From: Diplonema japonicum
Taxonomy: Eukaryota; Euglenozoa; Diplonemea; Diplonemida; Diplonemidae
DNA length: 64,000 nucleotides
NCBI GenBank assembly: GCA_964019335.1
Contig: OZ025662.1
Location: 62,001 to 126,000, forward strand
Direction of reading: 5' to 3'
Part shown: positions 58,324 through 64,000 of the stretch, piece by piece
Layout: the number at the start of each line of letters is the position of its first letter
How positions within the stretch are numbered: the stretch's first letter is position 1
The notes under the pieces: model-generated
The model's input: only the letters and a program-made list of their open reading frames with translations
Told to the model about the DNA's origin: nothing
The model's database searches: none
Translations under genes and position numbers: made by a program

Positions 58324-58434
58324 GGGATCGCCCGCGTGTGTGTAAAGTGAAATGTTGTGTTTTCCACTTTCCTTTCCCTTCCTTCACCTTCCTCTCACTG
58401 TTTCCCATTTCCCCTTTTTTTTATTTTCACACTC

Positions 58435-58612
58435 ACCAATGATTCGCTCAATAGGAGCAATACCTCCCTGGGGGGCTTTCCGCCGGAGGTTCCAGCCAAA
58501 GAAGGACATCCAGCTGGAAGGTAGGCCCCCGTTTTTCTCTCACTTGACTGAGGGAATAATGTAATTCAGCCCTCTTCGGCTGTCCCAAAGCAGAGCACGG
58601 GTTGGTGGGGGA
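58435..58612 (+). repeat. Right arm of the inverted repeat, in the element C 3' UTR
   Basis: Reverse-complement partner of 54085-54225. On the minus strand it can fold into a long hairpin (GGGGGC with GCCCCC, inside it TTCCAGC with GCTGGAA). Confidence 0.7.
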
Positions 58613-58686
58613 CCAGGGCTCCTCCTGCTTGCAGAAGCCTGGTCCATTGCCCTCCCTATTTCCCCATGGTTTCCCTTCACCTTTTT

Positions 58687-58755
58687 TTCCCCTTTTCTCA
58701 GGTGTTGCTCTCCATGGCGGCCCTGCATTGGTATTTTGAAAAAAAAAAAAAAAAT
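58687..58755 (+). repeat. Family-2 3'-terminal repeat with pyrimidine tract and poly(A)
   Basis: T7, CCCC, TTTTCTCAG, GTGTTGCTCTCCATGGCGGC, TGGTATTTTG and A-run: the same unit as 45524-45586. In both places a new retrotransposon begins right behind its A-run. The TTTTCTCAG acceptor could supply a splice site to the downstream element's transcript. Confidence 0.7.
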
Positions 58756-58795
58756 AATAATAATAATCTGAAAAAGAAAAGAAAAGAAAAGAAAA

Positions 58796-61648
58796 ATGGG
58801 CAAGAAGAAAGACAAGCACAAGGAGAAGGCAAAGCCGGAAGGGAACGGGGCCAGCACGCAGCTGGCCCAGTCCAAGGCCAGGGAGGAGCGGCGGGTGGAG
58901 AGGATGCTCCGCAGCGCTGGAGCAGCCGGGGAGCTGGGGCAGCTCCTGACGCCGGAGCACCGGGAGAAGATGACGGGGGTGGTCACCGTAATTGACCTCC
59001 TCACGCCCGACGCCGCCGCCGCTACAGCCGGCCCAGCGACACCTGTCGCCTCCACCCCGACCGGCTCCGTCAAAAGGCCGGTTTCGCCTGACGCCAGCGT
59101 CGCCACCCCGACCTCCAGCAAAAAAGCTAGGAGGAAGGCCGCCAGAGCCGCGCGCGCTGACGCTGCCGCCGAAGCCGCACACATAGCTGACGCCACACAC
59201 CCCCTCGAAGCCGCACGCACTGCGGCCGACGTCGAACTCGCGGGAATCGCTGCTGATTTGGAAGCTGCACGCGAGTCGGCCGACGTGGTAGCTGCAGAAA
59301 TAGCTGCTAAGATGAAGGCTGCGCAGGAGGTGGCTGATGCTGCTGTTGTCAAAATGGCAGCCGAGACGGAAGCTGCACGCGTGGCTGGTGTGGAGGCTGC
59401 TCGCAGAGCAGTCGAGGCTGAGGAGAAGGCTCTGCGCGAGCGGTCTACTGCACGACTTGCGGCAGAGGAGAAGGAGGCTGCGCGTGCTGCGGCCGAGATG
59501 AAAGCAGCCGAGGAGAAGAAGGCTACAGCCGCAGCCGCTGCAGCCGAGAAGAAGAAAGCCGCAGCCGCCGCCGCCGCCGAGAAGAAAGCAGCAGCCGCCG
59601 CCGCCGCCGAGGAGAAGGCCGCCGCCGAGAAGAAAGCCGCTGCCGCCGCCGCCGCCGAGAGGAAGGCCGCAGCCGACGCCGCCAGGAAGCAAGCTGCAGC
59701 CGCCGCCGCCGAGAAGGAGACCGCAGCCGCAGCCGCCACCGCCGAGGAGAAGAAGAAGGTCGCAGCCACCGCCGCCGCCGAAAAGGAAGCCGCCGCAGCC
59801 GCTGCCAAAAAGGAGGAAGCTTTGAGGTTGGCGGCCGCCAAGAAGGCAGATGCCCAGAAGGTCGAGGACGAAGCAGTCGCGAACGCTTCCGCCAACGCGT
59901 CAACAGACCAAGGCACGCTCCTCCTCAGCTCAGACTCTGACACCAGCTCTGGCCCTGAGGAGATGGAGGACGACCCTGCCCCTGCCCCTTCCACAACCCC
60001 GCGATGGGACCTGGTGCCAGACACATGGGACGCCCCGATCTACACCAACGTGTCCCCCCCGACGGAAACATCCCGCGCTGTCATTGCGCTCGACGATCCC
60101 GCCGGAATGGGGGTCGTGTGCTCCGCGTTACCTACGGCATCCATCACCTTTGTCCTTATGACAGAGGTCCCCGGTGTCACCACCCCCAGCGAGATTGTCA
60201 TGGTCTCTGGGTCGCGCGCAGTGAACAGGAGGGTCCACGTCTCCACGTTCGGGCTGGACCCCCCCACCTACACCCCGCCTTCCACCTTCAACAGCGGATC
60301 GGAGGTCGTCTACGTCTGTGTCAGTGCAGACAGCCTGAAGGAGGCGAAGGCCAGGGTCCTGGAGCTCGCCAAGGCTCAGGGCGCGGTGGTGGAGGATCGT
60401 GCGGTCTTCCGCCCAAGGAAGTTCGGTGAGGAGGAACCGCGGGCGAGGCACTGGACCCACGAGGTGGGACTGCGCCTGCAAGCAGCACACGTCCACGCCG
60501 TCCTGCGCCGGTCCGGGGACGGCTGCTTAATGCGGACGACGGAGAGACGCGGGGGGTACGCTTATGTACCCATCGTGGCGGAAGGGAGGGCGGATGCCTT
60601 TCGGATTGCGGGGACGCTGGGTGGGTTGTCTCTCGGGGTGGCGCACCGTAAGGGATGGACTGTGCGGTGCCTACCGGAGACGGAACAGCGGCTCCGGAAG
60701 GCCCTCGCAAAACAGCGCACGAAGCGCAAGTTTTTGCTTACCGGGGCCCCGCCGTCCATCACCAGGGCGGCCTTCGACGAGATGATGGACCACATCGGCT
60801 GGAAACCATCCTCCGTCCTGCGGCGCACGCAGACGATGTTCCAGGGCACGAGGCAACTCGTGTTCTTCATCGTCGTCGACAGCCCGCCCCCGAAGTCCAG
60901 GACGTGGCTCCTTGGGGGGCGCCTTGTCTGCCTCCGTGATGCGGACGACCACCCGACCGTCAAGCCGCCCCCTCTCATCAACAGGACGACACCTGCATCT
61001 GCACCTGCGCTTGCAACGTCCTCGACCCCGGCACCCACATCTTCTCATGTACCTGCACCTGCGCCTACACCTGTACCTGACCCGGCACCTGTATCGGCGT
61101 CGACACCCTCGGAGACTGGCCCTGCGGTGAAAGCAACTGGGCTTCCTCCCACCAGCCCGTGGGCGTCCATACCGAGCTCGGTGGCTCCCCCCCAGCTCGA
61201 CACTGTGACGTCCCCTACACCGCCCCGCAACGTGTCTGCGGGAAACAAGGAGGGGGTCCCTTCCGGGTCGCCTGAGGTCGCCGCTCTCACTGAGCTCGTC
61301 GCCACGCTGAAGGAGTCGATCGTCGGGCTGCAGAGGACGATCGACTCTCAGCAGGAGATGATCTCCGATCTGCGGACGACGCTCCGCCTCCTCCTGCCGC
61401 AGGCGGCCACGCTGACGACGGGAACGGCAGTGCCGCGGGACCCTACACCGGGGGTGACGACGACACACGACAGTGTCTGGAAAGGGAAGGGGAAGGGGAA
61501 GAAGGGGGCTCCTCCTCTCGCTACGACCTCTGAGGCTGCGGTGACGAACCTGGGTACGAGGGGGCGGGCCAGGTCGTTCGCGGAGACCAAAGATCTCTTC
61601 ACCAATGGGGTCAAGGGGCGCTCTGCCTCCATGGGTCCATCCAATTGA
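58796..61648 (+). CDS. Copy D ORF1, Ala/Lys/Glu-rich long protein
   Basis: 950 residues. The basic start (MGKKKDKHKEKAKPEG) is followed by a very long Ala/Glu/Lys helix (about 115-365, repeats of AAAAAAEKKA type, 59160-59880), which should be one continuous alpha-helix or coiled coil. Residues about 400-720 have globular character (VVCSALPTASITFVLMTEV, EVVYVCVSADSLKEAKARVL, GYAYVPIVAEGRADAFRIAG). Next comes the conserved GWKPSSVLRR, FQGTRQLVFFIVV, PPPKSRTWLLGGRLVCLRDA block, also present in copy C, then Pro-rich linkers, a short coiled coil and a basic GKGKGKKG tail. It presumably packages element RNA. It ends in UGA, in frame with ORF2. Confidence 0.85.
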   Translation: MGKKKDKHKEKAKPEGNGASTQLAQSKAREERRVERMLRSAGAAGELGQLLTPEHREKMTGVVTVIDLLTPDAAAATAGPATPVASTPTGSVKRPVSPDASVATPTSSKKARRKAARAARADAAAEAAHIADATHPLEAARTAADVELAGIAADLEAARESADVVAAEIAAKMKAAQEVADAAVVKMAAETEAARVAGVEAARRAVEAEEKALRERSTARLAAEEKEAARAAAEMKAAEEKKATAAAAAAEKKKAAAAAAAEKKAAAAAAAEEKAAAEKKAAAAAAAERKAAADAARKQAAAAAAEKETAAAAATAEEKKKVAATAAAEKEAAAAAAKKEEALRLAAAKKADAQKVEDEAVANASANASTDQGTLLLSSDSDTSSGPEEMEDDPAPAPSTTPRWDLVPDTWDAPIYTNVSPPTETSRAVIALDDPAGMGVVCSALPTASITFVLMTEVPGVTTPSEIVMVSGSRAVNRRVHVSTFGLDPPTYTPPSTFNSGSEVVYVCVSADSLKEAKARVLELAKAQGAVVEDRAVFRPRKFGEEEPRARHWTHEVGLRLQAAHVHAVLRRSGDGCLMRTTERRGGYAYVPIVAEGRADAFRIAGTLGGLSLGVAHRKGWTVRCLPETEQRLRKALAKQRTKRKFLLTGAPPSITRAAFDEMMDHIGWKPSSVLRRTQTMFQGTRQLVFFIVVDSPPPKSRTWLLGGRLVCLRDADDHPTVKPPPLINRTTPASAPALATSSTPAPTSSHVPAPAPTPVPDPAPVSASTPSETGPAVKATGLPPTSPWASIPSSVAPPQLDTVTSPTPPRNVSAGNKEGVPSGSPEVAALTELVATLKESIVGLQRTIDSQQEMISDLRTTLRLLLPQAATLTTGTAVPRDPTPGVTTTHDSVWKGKGKGKKGAPPLATTSEAAVTNLGTRGRARSFAETKDLFTNGVKGRSASMGPSN
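61646..61648 (+). promoter_or_regulatory. In-frame UGA between ORF1 and ORF2, copy D
   Basis: Context AATTGAAGGGG. The 47 codons up to the conserved ATG at 61790 contain no stop, and the frame stays open to the window end. Confidence 0.5.
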
Positions 61649-64000
61649 AGGGGCCCCGCAGAACAGGGGGAGCAGCAGATCCACGACCATGCTCCCTCTC
61701 CTAGTCTCCCTCGCATCCTCCCAAGGAGACTCCTACCTCTCTGTTTCTTCACCGACTTCTCTGCACTGATCCCCACCCTACTCGGGAGGATGTCCGTCAG
61801 GGACCTGTTGGGGCTGCTTGGGCTGGTCGAAACAAACCCTGGCCCACCCAAGAAGCTGCCGCCCCCGTCGCCTAAGGGTCTCAAGGTTGTCTCGTGGAAC
61901 TGCAACGGCCTCGTTGCGAAATGGACCGTCGTATCTCGCCATGCTGACTTCTTGTCGCTGGACATCATCATGATACAGGAGACGCACCTGAGGGAAGGGC
62001 ACGACACGCCACACCTGCCTGGGTACAGGTCATACAGGAGGGATCGGTTGACACCGGTGACTGACGGCACTGCGACGAGGGGTGGTGGTATTGTCACGTA
62101 TGTCCGCGACGATCTTGCCTCGGAGGAGGTTCCGCACGTACTCCCGGCTGGGGACTGTGTCACTGAGAGACTGGATGTGAGGATCTCCTGCGAGAAGCGT
62201 GAGCCGATCACTCTCTCCAACGTTTACCTTACACCGGTAAGCGCGAGCAGAGGCACGAGGGACCCTGAGTACCTGCGGCCTGGCAGCCTTCCCATGGGGA
62301 AGAACACAGTCATAGCGGGTGACTTCAATGCTCACCACAGCTCCTGGGACGCCACGGTGACGACGCCGAACGAGAGGGGGAACGTGGTCAGGGACTGGCT
62401 GGACACCCACGGGTACTCCGTCTACAACGACCGCAACGAACCGACGAGGGACTCGTCACGACACGTTCTGGACCTGGTTGTGGGGCGCTGCGCGAAGCTT
62501 GAGCCGAAGACGCTGGGCACGTGGGGCTCCGATCATAGTCCCGTATCCTTTCACCTGCCTCTTGAGGACGTCTACCGTTCGGAGCGCCCCTTCCCCACCT
62601 GGAATTTCAAAAAAGCCAGATGGGATGACTACACTGCTGCTGTTGCCCGCCTGCTTGCTGGTGTTGACACGGCGGCTCCGATTGACTCTGTCACGAAGGG
62701 GTTTACACAAGCCCTTTTGACTGCGGCGAACGACCACATTCCCCTCTGTGGGATGCGACGTGGCCCGACCCCCTGGTGGACTGCTGAGCTCGAGGACGCC
62801 TTCGAAGAGCGGAACACCCTGCGCGAACTCCTGCTTCAAGAGGCGGACGTGGTGGTGGAGGAGTACAGGGCGAAGGTGAAGGAAGTCAACCGACTCCTTG
62901 ACGAGACGAAGCGTGAGGCATGGGGAAGGATGGCGGCCGACCTCAGCCGGAGCAAGGACCTCGGGGCTGCGTTCAGAGCGGTGAAGAAGCTGGACGGCAG
63001 GCACCGAAAGACACACCTTCCTGTACTCGAGGGAAGATTTGTGTCGGACAAGGCGAAGGCCGACCGGCTGGGGGCGCACTTCGCTAAGCTCTACGGCAGG
63101 CGTGGTGACGGGAACTCGAAGGACGCCGCTCCTTCTGCAAGCAGACTCGGGTGTCAAGCCTTCACCGTGGACGACCTCACCCGCGGCCTGAGAAGGATGA
63201 AGACGCGCAGCGCGGCCGGGGAAGACGGAATCTTCTCGGAGATGCTCCTACACCTGAACACGGACTCCCTCGGTGTCCTCCTTCTACTCCTCAATCGCTC
63301 CTGGCTGATGGGTGTCGTCCCCGGTGCCTGGAAGAAGGGAGTGATCGTCCCGGTACCGAAACCTGGAAAAGATGCGACTCTCTTGGCTTCCTACCGGCCG
63401 ATCTGCCTGACCAGCTGCCTCTGCAAGCTGCTGGAGAGGATGATCGAGGAGAGGCTCACGTTTCTTCTTGACGCGGACGGGACGGGAGTCGAGGGACTCC
63501 ACGACAGCCAGGCTGGTTTCAGACGCGGCCGCTCCACGGAGGAGCAGGTGGCAACCCTCACTGAGTGCATGTCGAGGAACAAAGACGATCGACGTCTCTC
63601 GGCCGCTCTGCTGTTCGACTTCTCTTCTGCCTTCGACCTGGTGCCCCATGGTGCCCTGCTGGACAAGATGCGAGGGAAGGGTCTCCCCGAACCCTTCGTG
63701 GAGTGGACGCGGTCCTTTCTATGCGGCCGTACTGCTGCGGTCACGATTGGACGGTCGAGGGGGTCAACGACGAAGGTGCGACGGGGTGTCCCCCAGGGCT
63801 CTGTCTTGGGTCCCATCCTGTACACCATCTACGTCGACGAACTCGCCAGGAGACTGGAGGGACTGGCGGACGTCTCGGTGCTCTACGCCGACGACGTGGC
63901 GGTTGTGATCTCCTCTGGACAAGGGGACGTGGCTGGGCTGGAGCGGAAGGCGCAGGCGGTGGTGGATGCGGTTGAGGACTGGTGCAGGGAGCGTGACATG
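61649..64000 (+). CDS. Copy D ORF2, partial: 2A, endonuclease, reverse transcriptase
   Basis: The open frame continues from the base after ORF1's UGA to the end of the window. If translation starts independently, the ATG at 61790 (MSVRDLLGLLGL, conserved in copy C) is the likely start. Order: VETNPGP (61820-61846), endonuclease (VVSWNCNGL, IIMIQETHL, GGGIVTYVRD, VIAGDFNAHH, WGSDHSPV) and reverse transcriptase (RSAAGEDGIFSEML, YRPICLTSCLCKLLERM, QAGFRRGRSTEEQV, LLFDFSSAFDLV, GVPQGSVLGP, LYADDVAVV). RNase H and zinc knuckle would lie beyond the window, judging from copy C. Confidence 0.9.
61820..61846 (+). other. 2A-like motif, copy D
   Basis: Codes GLVETNPGP, as in copy C; it is only ten codons after the conserved Met. 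Confidence 0.65.

Larger units (their letters stand above)
54309..58755 (+). mobile_element. Non-LTR retrotransposon copy C (family 2), decayed
   Basis: 5' truncated: it begins within ORF1 at the equivalent of GWKPSSVLRR in copy D. It keeps the end of ORF1, the in-frame UGA, the 2A-like motif and a full endonuclease, and then has at least three lesions and a deletion in the reverse transcriptase/RNase H part. The 3' UTR (58324-58755) ends TGGTATTTTG and an A-run followed by TAA repeats. Copy D starts immediately afterwards. Confidence 0.88.
58757..64000 (+). mobile_element. Non-LTR retrotransposon copy D (family 2), continues past the window
   Basis: It starts directly behind the A-run of copy C (TAA repeats, then an AAAAG-repeat leader) with ORF1 at 58796. 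ORF1, UGA, ORF2 are all intact as far as visible, so this may be an active full-length element. The right end is cut by the window. Confidence 0.88.

Noticed and set aside
58448-60024. Two long minus-strand frames rich in Ala/Ser and Gly/Leu opposite copy D ORF1
   Set aside because: They mirror the GCC/GAG-repeat of the Ala/Lys/Glu helix. The sense frame has homology to copy C and a proper element context.
1-64000. CRISPR arrays, prokaryotic operons or insertion sequences
   Set aside because: No regularly spaced direct repeats, no Shine-Dalgarno pattern and no transposase. Introns, a eukaryotic-type tRNA gene and eukaryotic protein families show a nuclear genome.

Overview
The window looks like nuclear DNA of a euglenozoan protist, and most likely not a trypanosomatid. 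From 1.4 to 45.4 kb every convincing host gene lies on the minus strand, closely packed. Most starts are preceded by a polypyrimidine stretch and an AG a few bases before the ATG, as expected for polycistronic transcription with spliced-leader trans-splicing. One gene (22445-24160) has the length, N-terminal domain, two EF-hands and coiled coil of the kinetoplastid flagellar-pocket-collar protein BILBO1. Unlike trypanosomatid genomes, the genes also carry very small cis-introns. I could place ten (31-57 nt, mostly starting GTATG and ending in CAG) by restoring protein frames. A diplonemid-like or basal kinetoplastid-like host is my inference; no species is claimed.

Host cluster, read 3' to 5' along the plus strand: an unknown protein with one intron, a small membrane protein, a PPR protein with a likely mitochondrial N-terminus, galactose mutarotase, a giant MORN/ankyrin/LRR protein, a three-helix membrane protein, a CANT1-type calcium-activated nucleotidase with three introns, a small RIIa/Dpy-30-like protein, a WD40 protein, a nucleotide-sugar transporter with two introns, an unknown protein, a GDSL-type membrane-anchored protein, BILBO1, an RBBP4/MSI1-like histone chaperone, an acidic Cys-cluster protein, a 1605-residue coiled-coil protein, a receptor-type nucleotidyl cyclase, a one-helix membrane protein, another coiled-coil protein, an SPX-choline/ethanolamine kinase fusion, a small tail-anchored protein, and a coiled-coil protein with one intron. 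Several fit a flagellated cell: BILBO1, coiled-coil cytoskeletal proteins, the RIIa-like protein and the cyclase. The gaps between genes are full of long homopolymers.

From 45.5 kb to the end the coding strand flips to plus, and the DNA is a head-to-tail cluster of at least four non-LTR retrotransposons of the I/ingi type (apurinic endonuclease, reverse transcriptase, RNase H, terminal zinc knuckle). Family 1 has a 5'-truncated, internally deleted copy (A, about 45587-47390) and a nearly identical, apparently complete copy (B, about 47417-53560). Copy B's 3' end abuts a tRNA-Phe(GAA) gene at 53568-53640. Family 2 has a decayed copy (C, about 54309-58755) and an open copy that runs off the window (D, from about 58757).

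The most interesting signals are in how these elements may be translated. In both family-2 copies ORF1 and ORF2 are in one reading frame separated by a single UGA. In family 1 ORF2 is in the +1 frame, overlaps the end of ORF1 and has no ATG before its endonuclease. In all four copies a 2A-like NPGP motif lies just before the endonuclease. This suggests recoding (readthrough or frameshift) followed by 2A separation.
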